Assembly (NCBI GenBank): GCA_900472485.1
Contig: UCII01000002.1
Coordinates: 62,001-126,000 of the forward strand
DNA: 64,000 nucleotides
Direction of reading: 5' to 3'
Source of the DNA: Hyphomicrobiales bacterium
Lineage (GTDB): Bacteria > Pseudomonadota > Alphaproteobacteria > Rhizobiales > Rhizobiaceae
The position numbers were made by a program, and so were the translations under genes. Under the pieces are notes generated by a model. The model ran no database searches. It saw only the letters and a program-made list of their open reading frames with translations, and was not told the DNA's origin. Positions 37,401 to 45,675 of this stretch are shown here, in pieces. Each line of letters begins with the position of its first letter. Position 1 is the stretch's first letter.

Positions 37401-39584
37401 TGCGCAAACCGTCTCGATATCAGCAAACGGACCGGAGATGACGCAAAGTTTCGGGGCGTTGATCGCGGCGATCTCCACCGCGCCGTGCAGGTAGGAGGCC
37501 GTCGTTGCTGCATCGGCACGAACGGATACCATCGCGCCTTGCGGCTGATGCTGCATCAACCGGCCGCGATTGGCCACGAGACGCAGGCCATCCTCGAACG
37601 AAATGACATTGGCGAGCGTAGCGGCAACGAACTCGCCAACGCTGTGACCGATCATAGCGTAGGGCTTGACGCCGCGGCTGAGCCACAACCGGGCAAGCGC
37701 ATATTCAACGAGATAGAGGCAGGGCTGCGCAATGCGGGTTTCGCGCTGCTCGTCGGTGATGGCCTGCGTCGCGGAGCCGGTGTGGCAGATGTAGTCGCGC
37801 AGATCGAGCCCGAGCGTCATCTTCAAAAGCTCGGAACCGCGGTCTATCCAGCGGGCAAACTCCGGTTCTGAGCGGTAAAGTCCGGCACCCATGCCGACAT
37901 ATTGCGCGCCTTGGCCGGGGAACATGAACGCGACGGACGGCTGATCGGCGGCGACGAGGGGCTGGTAGCTCTCCGTCGTCAGCTTGAGGATCGCTTCCTC
38001 GATATTTTCGGCAGCAATGGCCAGCCGGTGACCGAACTCACGTCGTCCGGTTTGAAGCGTGTGTGCCAGTTGCGCCATCGAAAGCTTCGGGTTTTCGGCG
38101 AGATGGTCGCTCAGATTGGTGCGCATCTCGGCAAGCGCCTGCTTGTTGCGAGCCGAAAGGGGGAGAATGTGGGGTCCCTCTACCTCTTTCGACTGAGCCG
38201 GCGGGTAGGGAGGTTCCTCCAAAACGACGTGAACATTTGTTCCACCTACGCCGAAAGCGCTGACACCCGCTCTTCGTGGCGCTTGTTCCTGTGGCCAATC
38301 GGTTGCCGTTGCCGGAATGTAGAAGGGGCTTTTCTCAAGATCGATGCGCGGATTGGGCTGCTGATAATTGGGCATCGGCGGGATTTTCCCGCTGCGCAGA
38401 GCCAAGGCCGTCTTGATGAGGCCTGTCACGCCGGCAGCCGCGTCGGTATGACCGATGGTGCCCTTGACCGATCCGAGCGCACAGCGGGCTGGCTCTGACG
38501 CATCCTGCGCGAAGGCGCGCGTCAATCCGTTGAATTCGATGGGGTCGCCGAGCGGCGTCGCCGTGCCATGGCATTCGATATAGCCGATGCTCGAGGGATC
38601 GACGGCTGCATTGGCGAGAGCCGTGGCAATCGCTTCGGCCTGCCCCTCCACACTTGGTGCCGTAAAGCCGACCTTGTCGCTGCCGTCATTGTTGATGCCA
38701 TAGCCGCGAATGACCGCATAGATGTGATCGCCATCCTTGAGCGCGTCCTCATACCGTTTCAGGAGGACGACGCCCGCCCCGCTGGCAAAAACCGTTCCGG
38801 CGGCGTTGGCATCGAAGGGCCGGCAGGTTCCGTCGGGTGAGGCCATGCCGCCTTCCTGGTAGATGTAGCCTCGCTTTTGCGGAATGGTGACGGAGATGCC
38901 GCCGGCCAGAGCCATGTCGCAGCTATAGGTCAGCAGGTTCTGGCATGCTTGAGAAACCGCGAGGAGCGAGGTTGAGCAGGCGGATTGCACCGTGAAAGCC
39001 GGACCGCGCAGGTTGAATTTATAGGCGATGCGGGTCGCCAGCGTGTCGTTGAGTGCGCCGACAAGCTCATGAAAGCAGCCGATCTGGTAGTTCGATGTGA
39101 ACTCTTCCGCTTTGGCGCGATCGCGCAGAACATTGTTGATCAGGTAAGTCGGCATCGAAGAGCCGGCGAAAACCCCGATCAGGCCGTCATAACGCTGCGG
39201 ATCGTAACCGCCGTCCTCGAGCGCTTCCCAGCATATTTCGAGGAAAATCCGGTGCTGCGGATCGGTAACGGCGGCTTCGCGCGGAAACATGCCGAAGAAC
39301 TCGGCATCGAACATATCGGCACCGTCGAGATGAGGCCTTGCGGCGACATAATTCGGCTGTGCCCGCTCCTCGTCGGTAAACGCGTCATCGATCTCATCCG
39401 GCGAGAAAAGCGAAAAGGCGTTCTTTCCTTCGAGCACAAGATGCCAGAGCGCCTGCACCGAAGGGGCGCCGGGAAAGCGGCCGGACATGCCGATAATGGC
39501 GATATGCCCGGAAATTTGCTCGCTCAGGTCCTCATCGTCTTCGAAATCACGCTGATTGCCATTGTCCTGGTGATTCCCTTTCAT
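31494..39584 (-). CDS. Hybrid PKS-NRPS: KS-AT-ACP-aminotransferase-C-A-PCP
   Basis: A 2696-residue multienzyme. KS about 26-450 has SACSTS (Cys203), His339 in ECHGTAT and His379 in GTIGHT. AT about 548-850 has GHSVGE (Ser648) and HAFH (744-747), the malonyl-CoA signature. ACP about 955-1025 has GFDSL (Ser989). An Ala/Pro-rich linker (1036-1150) leads to a class III PLP aminotransferase (about 1170-1615; Schiff-base Lys1450 in TYGKVVGGG). The condensation domain (about 1635-2060) has intact HHIICDG. The adenylation domain (about 2085-2575) has TSGSTGMPKG, YGPTETT and Lys2571. The PCP has GADSL (Ser2628). No ketoreductase is seen, so the beta-keto group is probably transaminated to a beta-amine, as in the McyE/MycA type. 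The specificity residues read about D-I-L-Q-M-C-M-I-W, close to the glycine code I recall. Product inference only. Confidence 0.93.
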   Translation of the reverse strand: MKGNHQDNGNQRDFEDDEDLSEQISGHIAIIGMSGRFPGAPSVQALWHLVLEGKNAFSLFSPDEIDDAFTDEERAQPNYVAARPHLDGADMFDAEFFGMFPREAAVTDPQHRIFLEICWEALEDGGYDPQRYDGLIGVFAGSSMPTYLINNVLRDRAKAEEFTSNYQIGCFHELVGALNDTLATRIAYKFNLRGPAFTVQSACSTSLLAVSQACQNLLTYSCDMALAGGISVTIPQKRGYIYQEGGMASPDGTCRPFDANAAGTVFASGAGVVLLKRYEDALKDGDHIYAVIRGYGINNDGSDKVGFTAPSVEGQAEAIATALANAAVDPSSIGYIECHGTATPLGDPIEFNGLTRAFAQDASEPARCALGSVKGTIGHTDAAAGVTGLIKTALALRSGKIPPMPNYQQPNPRIDLEKSPFYIPATATDWPQEQAPRRAGVSAFGVGGTNVHVVLEEPPYPPAQSKEVEGPHILPLSARNKQALAEMRTNLSDHLAENPKLSMAQLAHTLQTGRREFGHRLAIAAENIEEAILKLTTESYQPLVAADQPSVAFMFPGQGAQYVGMGAGLYRSEPEFARWIDRGSELLKMTLGLDLRDYICHTGSATQAITDEQRETRIAQPCLYLVEYALARLWLSRGVKPYAMIGHSVGEFVAATLANVISFEDGLRLVANRGRLMQHQPQGAMVSVRADAATTASYLHGAVEIAAINAPKLCVISGPFADIETVCAALSEAEIAFSRLHTSHAFHSAMMNDAALALRQETEKVTYGTATIPFISGVTGDWQTAELATSPDYWAMHCRDTVRFADGLATLCRDRKPVLLEVGPGRTLSVFAAQTIARDNLAAVVQSLPEHDRASAAAATLAEAHGKLWMAGCRLNWPTYPSAARQRLSLPTYPFQRQRHWIDAPPPSRRASTQRPNAETDSRPIAEPFVSDVNLTEENRAMNVAAPIPTSNRLPQLETALLTLLSDMSGETLGPDERAATFLELGFDSLFVGQFAQRIEKDFKVKISFRELLSDIPSVADLAVHLDQQMPPEPVKTADPLPAASPIAAAAMPIMPVSASAPMTAPVPQVASMPAAASDLATVLQSQIQMAQTLFSQQLLMLQAMQGGAPATVVPSGLPASAVLPAAPVLPAPQAAASQPSSASVESDFGTERIKLYRPSAKSVTSEISVAKQDFITDLTKAYETKNAKSKAFTQEHRGYLADPRSASGFRADWKEMVFPIVCDHSKGAHIWDIDGNQYVDLVNGFGQTAFGHAPDFVIDAVKAQADRGFAIGPQTPLAGDVAKMIADVTGHERVTFCNTGSEAVMAAMRLARAVTGRDRVVVFANDYHGQFDEVLVKGRNRADKPIALPVASGIPLASVSNMTVLRYGAPESLDFIRANATDIAAVIIEPIQSRHPELQPREFVRELRDIATQSEFALVFDEVVTGFRVDPGGMQAIWGIKGDMATYGKVVGGGMPIGVLVGSPRFMDALDGGHWTYGDNSVPMTAPTFFAGTFVRHPLVLAAAEAVLHHIQGEGSALYGRVAERTEALVAEIRADLARRGIADVVHGYKSWFATDFSSQDPLGALFYAQMRLNGVHIQDGYPCFLTTAHSEDDFRFIAKAFRDSLDAMQAVGIFTAIKEPTLSPMPVEASVARPQSAPLTEAQTEIWLAAQAGDEASCSFNESFSLTLEGTLDETAIRQAFDTVIARHDAFHIRFDRSGEYFRFIPDFRLELPLLEDIDEQGLAILIDDDAHTPFDLINGPLVRASIISLAPEKHVLVFTAHHIICDGWSINTFIEELATAYEAYKAGNVPEFQPALSFATYSIDLSPRPEKSQATEQFWLDQFKTVPDLPDLPLDRPRPEYRSFAGGSCTGYIGAEVYKALKKRGAKSGATLFSTLLATLQVMVSRLSGQDDIVIAIPSAGQSLLDGQILVGHCVNLLPLRQAVSLTEPFAAHLKATQQLVFQAFEHQDYTYGTLVRKLDTKRDPRRLPLTEIQFNLERMAGGSSFGDLTPTIEPNAKAFSNFDLFFNMIEASDHIRIDVDYNADVFDRTTVERWIGHFSTLAAALAKDMDHRIGELPLLSAAEKSWLVDDLNRTAAPYDHDQFVFSLFSKQAAEQPNAVAAQHDGQSITYGELETRSNQLALYLQMALPDPGQRIAILVERSLNMIVALLAVMKAGHTYVPMDPAHPEPRLRQTLEIARIRGLICDSDDMARLAATDIPVIRLDQDAKAINSMTGLALKTLPVDTTASAYIIFTSGSTGMPKGVEVSHRSLTNFLLSMAKEPGFSASDTLVAVTTISFDIAGLELYLPLISGGKVVIASRSQVQDGFALVKLIDEHDATVLQATPTLWQMLVEAGLKERRTLKMLCGGEPLPKELARSLLQIGGELWNMYGPTETTIWSSLQRITDADQPITIGHPIANTQLFILDQSENIAPVGVIGELHIGGDGLAEGYFDRLDLTEKAFVPHCFAIGRPMRLYKTGDVGRRLADGSLQLLGRRDQQIKLRGFRIELGDIEAVISKVEGVRQCATVVAENARGDRSLVCYIVPTAEGGDALAADIAAHAKANLPAHMVPSFWVMESELPQTGNGKLDRKTLQQRGVPQRGAAPTKVQPKTEMEQRLLAIWQDVLNLGDIGIDDNLYALGADSLAIFRIAARMRDNGLSLEAKHLLRHPTIAALAAFADSQAEALSDPVQLHIPSLRDFRNGARRGLGASL

Positions 39585-41494
39585 AAGGAGCTCCTGCGGA
39601 TATGAGAGATCGCCTTTTTCTGCAGCGCGGCGCGCTGAGCCGCGGCGGCAAGACGGGTTGGGCCGGATGTGCGGCCGTCCAGGTGAAGCGCCAGTTCGCG
39701 AATGGTCGGATGACGCAGCAACGCAACCACGTCGATCGCGTGACCGAGCGACTCTTCGAGACCGGCATGAATTTCCATCAACTGAAGGGACGTGCCGCCG
39801 AGATCGAAGAAGTTCCGGTCGAGATCGACACCTTCAAGCGCCAATGCCTCCTGCCATAGCGTCGTCAGCAGTTCCTCCGTCCGGCTCCTGATATCTGCGG
39901 GCCTTGTTTGGGCTTCGACCGGAGGAGGCAGCAGTTTCGAACGATCGACTTTACCGGCCGGCGTCAGCGGCAAGGCGTCCACGATGACCGTGGCATTCGG
40001 GATCATATAGGCGGGAAGAGCCGCGCGCAGTGTCGCCATGACGCCTTGCGCCAGATCGGCGCCAGCGCCCACATGGCTTTCCTTCGGGCATAGATAGGCA
40101 ACGATGCGCTTGAGGTTCTCGCCCTGTACGTGGCAAAGCACGATGCCGTCGGCAAGGCGTGGATCGCGGCGGAGCGCGGCCTCGATCTCATCAAGCTCGA
40201 TGCGCTTGCCGTTGATTTTGATCTGCCGGTCGCGGCGTCCCTTGAAGGCGACGGTGCCGTCCGGCTTCAGGCAGGCCACGTCGCCCGTCAGATAGAAGCG
40301 TGTCACGCCATCCTTGGTTTCGATGGTGACGAATTTCTGTTCCGTCAGTTCCGGCCGCTTGAAATAGCCGATGGCCAGGCCGTCGCCCGATATCGCCAAT
40401 TGGCCTTCAATGCCGGAAGGAACGACCCGCAATTCCTCGTCCAATATCGCGATTCCGGTATGAGCGATTGCCTTGCCGATCGGCAGCTCGGTGCCCGAAA
40501 AACTCGGCAGAACCTGAAAAGCGGTGGCAAAGACCGTCGTTTCGGTCGGCCCATAGGCATTGGTGAGCCTGCAACCGGGATAGCGCTCCAGAAAGCGGCG
40601 AGCGTGAACGGCCGAGCCGACATCGCCTCCAAAGAGGATATGGCGAAGCTTTGGCAGGGTTGCGCGGGCATGATCGGCAAAGAGATTGAACAGCCCCGTC
40701 GTCAGGAAGGCGATAGTGACGCCTGTCTCCCGCATGAAATCGGACAGCCGTGAAATCGAGAAATCGGTATCTGGCATGACTGCCAAGGCGCTGCCGTTGA
40801 GGAGCGCACCCCAGATTTCGAGTGTCGATGCGTCGAAGGAGATGGTGGCCGTATGCAAGACGACGTCATTACGGTGGAAATCGATATAGTTCTGATCGAG
40901 AACGACCCTGGAAATACTGCGGTGGCAGATCATCGTTCCCTTGGGCCGCCCGGTCGAGCCGGATGTGTACATGATATAGGCAAGATCGCCGCCCGTTATC
41001 TCGATGGACGGCATAGTCGCGCCGGGCCGGCGCGCCATTTCCGTGATAATGGCATCCGCTTCGATGACCCTGCCGTTCATGCTCGGCACGGCGGCCAGCT
41101 TCTCGCCATGGGCGGAGTCGACAAAAATGACCTTGGGAGCACATTCCGCGATGACGAAGTCGAGATGCTCCACGGGAAAGGCTGGGTCGAGCGGGAGATA
41201 GGCACCGCCGGCTTTCAGTATAGCCAGCGTACAAATGATTGCATTGACGCTGCGCGGCAGGAAGAGGCCGACAATATCGGCCTTGTGGACGCCTGCCTTC
41301 ATCAAATGCAATGCCAGCGCATCGGATATGCGATCCAGGTCACGATAGGTGATGCGGATATCGCCGGAAACAAGAGCTGTTGCCTCCGGTACTGCTCTGG
41401 CCTGTTCGCGCAGCATCTGATGAAGGCAAAGATTGCGATCGTAATGCATGCTTGCTGCGCCAATTGCGTCTGCCTGCGCCTCGCGGTCAATCAT
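39581..41494 (-). CDS. NRPS loading protein: adenylation-PCP
   Basis: A 637-residue starter unit. The adenylation domain shows YTSGSTGRPKGTM (about 176-188), TISFDASTLEIWG, AYGPTETTVF and the C-terminal GKVDRSKL lysine; the carrier has GGTSL with Ser about 569. No condensation domain precedes it, so it should load the first building block. By alignment to GrsA its pocket reads about D-A-L-F-L-G-A-V-F; I do not match this to one amino acid, but it looks like a small or aliphatic pocket. The ATG at 41494 has a CGGAGAGCG site; the open frame to 41722 upstream reads as non-coding. The stop overlaps the PKS-NRPS start as ATGA. It heads the three-gene operon. Confidence 0.9.
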   Translation of the reverse strand: MIDREAQADAIGAASMHYDRNLCLHQMLREQARAVPEATALVSGDIRITYRDLDRISDALALHLMKAGVHKADIVGLFLPRSVNAIICTLAILKAGGAYLPLDPAFPVEHLDFVIAECAPKVIFVDSAHGEKLAAVPSMNGRVIEADAIITEMARRPGATMPSIEITGGDLAYIMYTSGSTGRPKGTMICHRSISRVVLDQNYIDFHRNDVVLHTATISFDASTLEIWGALLNGSALAVMPDTDFSISRLSDFMRETGVTIAFLTTGLFNLFADHARATLPKLRHILFGGDVGSAVHARRFLERYPGCRLTNAYGPTETTVFATAFQVLPSFSGTELPIGKAIAHTGIAILDEELRVVPSGIEGQLAISGDGLAIGYFKRPELTEQKFVTIETKDGVTRFYLTGDVACLKPDGTVAFKGRRDRQIKINGKRIELDEIEAALRRDPRLADGIVLCHVQGENLKRIVAYLCPKESHVGAGADLAQGVMATLRAALPAYMIPNATVIVDALPLTPAGKVDRSKLLPPPVEAQTRPADIRSRTEELLTTLWQEALALEGVDLDRNFFDLGGTSLQLMEIHAGLEESLGHAIDVVALLRHPTIRELALHLDGRTSGPTRLAAAAQRAALQKKAISHIRRSSL

Positions 41495-41787
41495 TATCGC
41501 TCTCCGAGTTGTCCTGCGATGGATGACGGCATGTTGCGAAATGCTTCGTCGTCGATCGCAGAATTTCACGCTGGAGCAAAAGCACCAGCTGGTCATTGGG
41601 ATGATTGTCCGCACCACCGAAAGTCGTAAGTCATAAGGGCGCGTAGCCATTTTGTCGGAAAGGTCCGCCATGGCGGCCGCAACCCGGCCGAAAGCATTAT
41701 GCGCGGCGCCAGTCCTGACCATCGGGCGAAGGTCATGTAGTCGCTGCGGTTCGGGTAGAATTGCTGGAGAGTCCGATAGTGCAGAGG
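41495..41787. promoter_or_regulatory. Upstream region of the NRPS-PKS operon
   Basis: About 290 bp between the start of the A-PCP gene and the stop of the minus-strand GH16 gene. It should hold the promoter of the NRPS-PKS operon. I saw no clear operator or gene in it. Confidence 0.4.
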
Positions 41788-42630
41788 CTATTTGAACTGA
41801 TAGGCTCTGACGTAATCGACAAACATGAAGGATGGGTCGGCCGCGGCCATCTTGGATATGCCGTCGACGATACCGAGGTCGATGAGCATATACATCGGCT
41901 GGCGATGTTCTGGCGGAATTTTGGTTTTCCAGACGAGATTACCGTCGAAATACATGCGTATGAAATCGGAATCGATCTTCACGCCATAGGTGTGCAAGTC
42001 AGCAGGATTTGCGGTGGCGAATACGTTGACGCGGGAAAAGGCAGAATCGTGCCGCCCATCCCGATGCCAGACATGCACCGTCGAAGAGTAGGCGCCGGGC
42101 TTATCGCCGTAATATTCGATGACATCTATCTCGGCGGTAGCCTTCGAGCGATCCTTGCCGATAAGCCAGAAGGCTGGCCAGACACCTGGCCCATCCGGCA
42201 ATCGCGCCCGCATCTCGAAGTAACCATATTGCTGAGAAAAGCCATTTCCATGCTCGTCGACCGAGGCAATCAAGCCGGAGCGCCATAGACCTTTGCTGTC
42301 GCGTGCAGCGGTAATGCGCAACATACCGTCCTGTATTGCGAAGGGAAAGTCGCCGCTCGGATCCGAGAAGCGAGCACCGCCGAAGTCGCCATTCCATGGT
42401 GTGTGGGAAATCCAGCGGGTACCAGGACCCCAGGCGGAGATGCTGAGATCGTTGAAGGCATCCTCAAAGGTGAGTGTCATGCTGCTGACATCGAGCGTAT
42501 CGCCGGTATCACCGGCGCGAACAATTCCTACATCCATGATCGAAACTAATGCAGCTGCAATTGACGCGCGAAGAAATACGCGGCGGTTGCCCATGCATCG
42601 AACATTAGATATCGGCGAGAACTGATCCAT
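41788..42630 (-). CDS. Exported GH16 glycoside hydrolase (beta-glucanase-like)
   Basis: An endo-acting glucanase/lichenase family member that trims or releases polysaccharide, comparable to rhizobial ExoK/ExsH. The N-terminus has a twin-arginine signal (GNRRVFLRASIAAAL), so it should leave the cytoplasm folded through Tat. The catalytic motif ExDxxE reads EIDVIE, with both glutamates present. GYFEMRARLPDGPGVWPAFWL is the typical beta-jelly-roll strand before it. From the chosen Met it has 280 residues; Met at 42642 and 42594 are alternative starts. Its placement beside the polymerase gene fits control of chain length. Divergent to the Wzy gene at 42772. Confidence 0.87.
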   Translation of the reverse strand: MDQFSPISNVRCMGNRRVFLRASIAAALVSIMDVGIVRAGDTGDTLDVSSMTLTFEDAFNDLSISAWGPGTRWISHTPWNGDFGGARFSDPSGDFPFAIQDGMLRITAARDSKGLWRSGLIASVDEHGNGFSQQYGYFEMRARLPDGPGVWPAFWLIGKDRSKATAEIDVIEYYGDKPGAYSSTVHVWHRDGRHDSAFSRVNVFATANPADLHTYGVKIDSDFIRMYFDGNLVWKTKIPPEHRQPMYMLIDLGIVDGISKMAAADPSFMFVDYVRAYQFK

Positions 42631-42771
42631 ACATGTAAGCATGAACGGTACAATTTCTGCGGTATAGAACGTATTTCGGCCAGGACGTCCACCAAAAGGC
42701 TTAGGCACGGCGGAAATACAGCTGCATGATGCCGTGGTAGCTTGCGGCGAAATTGAGGCAGAACAACCGGA

Positions 42772-44205
42772 TTGCCAGACATGAATGCCATGGGGCTCGT
42801 AACACTGATTGTCGGAGTTGTTGCGCTGACCGCGCCTGTGCGATGGTCGTTCATCATCATGGTTTTGTCGACGGTATTCGGTGCGGCAGCGGCCTTCAGC
42901 ATACCCGGCCTCGGCGGTGCATCCGTCCTCGTTCCGAGCCTGTTTCTGATATTCTTCGCCGCACGGTTGTTCTCGGCCTATGGGGAGGGGCCGTTCCTCG
43001 GCTCCCTGGCTCCCTGGCGTCCAGGTTTCTTCCTGCTGCTTCTGACGGCCTTCGGCGTCTTCTCGGCGATTTTCTTCCCGCGCATGTTCCAAGGCATGAC
43101 GCAGACGATGACGGTTGAACGATCGATCGGGGCACGTAACCTGATTGCGCTGGTGCCGCTACGTTTCTCTTCAAACAATATCACTCAATCGGTCTATGCG
43201 GTGGGCGGCCTCATCTGCTTCATAACAACCTTTGCCTTCTTTCGGCGTCAAGGCACCCCTTCGGCCTTTATCAACGGCATGCTGGTTGTCGTCGGTGTCA
43301 ATCTCGGCTTCGCGCTCGCCGATATAGTGACCCATTTCACCCATACGGACTTTCTGCTGAGTTTCGTGCGGACAGCCAATTACGCGCTCCTGACCAATGC
43401 CGAAAAGGGCGGGCTGAAGCGCATTTCAGGAACGTTTCCCGAAGCATCGGCCTTCGCCGATTTCACGCTCGTGCTCTTTGCCATCGTCACCAGCCTTTGG
43501 CTTGGAGGCATCCGTTCGAAGGTCACCGGCACTTGCGCAGGTCTGCTGCTGGTCGCGCTGATCCTGTCGACGTCGGCGACCGCACTTGTCGGGCTCGCCG
43601 CCATTCTGCCGATCCTCAGCCTGCAGTCATTTCTGGCCTCCCGTCGCGAACCCGGCGCCGGCCGGCCCGTTCTGATCGTGTCCATTCTGGCGAGCATGCC
43701 GCTCGTCATCTTCTTCGTTCTCATCGTCATGCCGGAGCTCGCGCATAATCTGCACGATTTTCTGGACGAGATGCTCTTTTCGAAGGCCGATAGTCAATCA
43801 GGGCGCGAGCGCTTCATGTGGAACGCCATGGCTTACCAGGCTTTTCTGGACACGAGCGGCTTTGGCGCCGGCCTTGGAAGCGCGCGGGCGTCGAGCTTCG
43901 GGCTGGTGCTGCTGTCCAATATCGGTATCTTCGGCACGCTGCTGTTTGCGATGTTCGTCGCTCGGCTGCTGATGGCCGACTTGCGCGTCTCGCATCCATC
44001 ATCGCGGGAAACCACTGCGGTTCTGCGCGCCGCCAAGGCCGGGATCATCACGGTTCTCATTTCAGCGGCCACGTCCGGTACGGTGTATGACCTCGGACTG
44101 ATGTTCTACATCCTCGCTGGCAGCATTTCCGCGCTGAGTGTCGGAGCACGGCAGATCCGGAGCGACTACAGCCCGCAGTTGCGTACCATCGGGGAGCTGC
44201 AATGA
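42772..44205 (+). CDS. Polysaccharide polymerase, Wzy/ExoQ-like O-antigen ligase family
   Basis: Joins lipid-linked repeat units in the periplasm. The 477-residue protein has about 10-12 hydrophobic segments and a larger periplasmic loop with the ligase-like motif SGTFPEASAFADFT and SQSGRERFMWNAM (the latter resembles the R-x-x-x-W loop of Wzy_C proteins). It starts in a promoter region shared with the GH16 gene and ends in an ATGA overlap with the pyruvyltransferase gene. Ligase or polymerase cannot be told apart by sequence alone, but locus context favours polymerase. Confidence 0.8.
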   Translation: MPDMNAMGLVTLIVGVVALTAPVRWSFIIMVLSTVFGAAAAFSIPGLGGASVLVPSLFLIFFAARLFSAYGEGPFLGSLAPWRPGFFLLLLTAFGVFSAIFFPRMFQGMTQTMTVERSIGARNLIALVPLRFSSNNITQSVYAVGGLICFITTFAFFRRQGTPSAFINGMLVVVGVNLGFALADIVTHFTHTDFLLSFVRTANYALLTNAEKGGLKRISGTFPEASAFADFTLVLFAIVTSLWLGGIRSKVTGTCAGLLLVALILSTSATALVGLAAILPILSLQSFLASRREPGAGRPVLIVSILASMPLVIFFVLIVMPELAHNLHDFLDEMLFSKADSQSGRERFMWNAMAYQAFLDTSGFGAGLGSARASSFGLVLLSNIGIFGTLLFAMFVARLLMADLRVSHPSSRETTAVLRAAKAGIITVLISAATSGTVYDLGLMFYILAGSISALSVGARQIRSDYSPQLRTIGELQ

Positions 44206-45422
44206 AGATTGTCGTCTTCAACGTCAAATACAGCGAAAACCTTGGCGACGGGCTGCTTGCTGAATGTATCGAATCCGCCTTGGCGAACGGCAGGGATGAG
44301 ATCGAAGTGGAGACGATCGATCTTGCCGGACGTCAGGCCTTCGCGACAGGCCATGGCGGCCGCAGACGGCTCATGCTGGGATTGCTCCATCGACTTCCCG
44401 CAGGCGCCCGTCGGCGGCTTGTTCGCGCAGTCCTGGAACGCAGGCTGCGCGCGCTTCGCGCACAATGGGAAGAGAAGGTTGCGGTTGCCGATGCCGTCGT
44501 GATCGGCGGCGGGAACCTGTTTCAGGACGACGATCTCAATTTCCCGTTGAAGATCGGTGCTGTGCTCGAATGCGTCGTACGGTACGACCGGCCGCTGGCG
44601 ATCTATGCGGTTGGGGTCGGCGGCCACTGGTCGGAGCCCGCATATCATCTCTTTGCCCGATTGAAGCAAGCGCGCCTTGTTCATCTTTCGGTGCGGGACG
44701 GTTTTGCGCAGGATACCTGGCGCGAGCACTTTCCCGATGGGCCTGGTGCGAAGATCGTGCGTGATCCCGGACTGCTGATCCAAGCCTCGCCGGGGCATGA
44801 GGGTGTGCGCGTTCCGTTCAAAGGCCCTTTGACCATAGGTCTGTGCGTGACAGATCCCATCGTCCTGTATCGGCACGGTGCCGTTCAGACCGATGGTATC
44901 CCCTTTGCCGATGTTGAAGCCTACCGGAATCTGATCGAGCTTCTCCTGGATGACGGCCAGCATGTGGTCTTGTTCTGCAACGGAGCCAAAGAGGATCAAG
45001 CCTTTGCGGAGCGTATCGGTGCTTCGGTCGCCAAGCATCGTATCGTCAGGTCCGGCACCCTTGATATTTCCAGACGGCCGCGGCTTCCGATCGATCTCAT
45101 CCAGATCATCCAGTCGATGGATGTGGTTCTAGCTCACAGATTGCACGCCTGCATTGCCGCCTATGCGCTCGGAATTCCGCATGTCGGCTTAGCTTGGGAC
45201 AGGAAGGTCGAAGGCTTCTTCAATTCCGTCGGGCGCGAAACCTATTTCATAAAGGGTACATCGCCGCCGCCGAAGCACGTCGCCCTGCTGCTGAAAGCAG
45301 CACAGCAGGAGGGCATAGAGGCGCGTCGCCATCGCGACACGATTTCGGAAGCCCGCGCCGGAATCTCCAACATGCGGCGGCATCTGGTCGAGCGCGACCA
45401 ATGCGCTATGTCGCGAATATAG
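44202..45422 (+). CDS. Polysaccharide pyruvyltransferase family protein
   Basis: Adds a pyruvyl ketal from phosphoenolpyruvate to a sugar, giving the polymer acidity. The 406-residue protein opens MKIVVFNVKYSENLGDGLLAE, the usual family start with the N-x-GD motif. It also shows VVIGGGNLFQDDD and AHRLHACIAAYALGIP, family-typical in the central and C-terminal parts. The start overlaps the polymerase stop by four bases, so the two are co-expressed. The family also contains non-pyruvylating members, so the substrate is not certain. Confidence 0.85.
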   Translation: MKIVVFNVKYSENLGDGLLAECIESALANGRDEIEVETIDLAGRQAFATGHGGRRRLMLGLLHRLPAGARRRLVRAVLERRLRALRAQWEEKVAVADAVVIGGGNLFQDDDLNFPLKIGAVLECVVRYDRPLAIYAVGVGGHWSEPAYHLFARLKQARLVHLSVRDGFAQDTWREHFPDGPGAKIVRDPGLLIQASPGHEGVRVPFKGPLTIGLCVTDPIVLYRHGAVQTDGIPFADVEAYRNLIELLLDDGQHVVLFCNGAKEDQAFAERIGASVAKHRIVRSGTLDISRRPRLPIDLIQIIQSMDVVLAHRLHACIAAYALGIPHVGLAWDRKVEGFFNSVGRETYFIKGTSPPPKHVALLLKAAQQEGIEARRHRDTISEARAGISNMRRHLVERDQCAMSRI

Positions 45423-45607
45423 CTGCACGCAAAGCGATACAAGAGGCTCTCAGTATAGAATTTATGACACTGGCGGCAATACTAAAAAATATACATAAAA
45501 ACGGCCAATTTTGTCCCGCTATGGAGGTAAACATTCGAGGAACAACGGATATCGATTTGCAATAAAGACATCGTGAATTTTCTATGGTATTAAATACTTG
45601 GAACTCA

Positions 45608-45624
45608 CGAAAAATATATTTTCG
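45608..45624. promoter_or_regulatory. Inverted repeat upstream of the Crp/Fnr gene
   Basis: cgaaaaatatattttcg has 6-bp arms around an AT-rich centre. It lies about 50 bp before the chosen Crp/Fnr start, inside an AT-rich gap (about 45430-45650), so it may be an operator for autoregulation. Low certainty. Confidence 0.25.
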
Positions 45625-45675
45625 AAAGGCCCATGGAGCGTTCGAAATATGCTTTTCGTCCGAGGGGATGACGGC

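Noticed and set aside
42643-43092. N-terminal extension of the GH16 protein up to 43092
   Set aside because: The residues before the Tat signal read as antisense of the polymerase gene.
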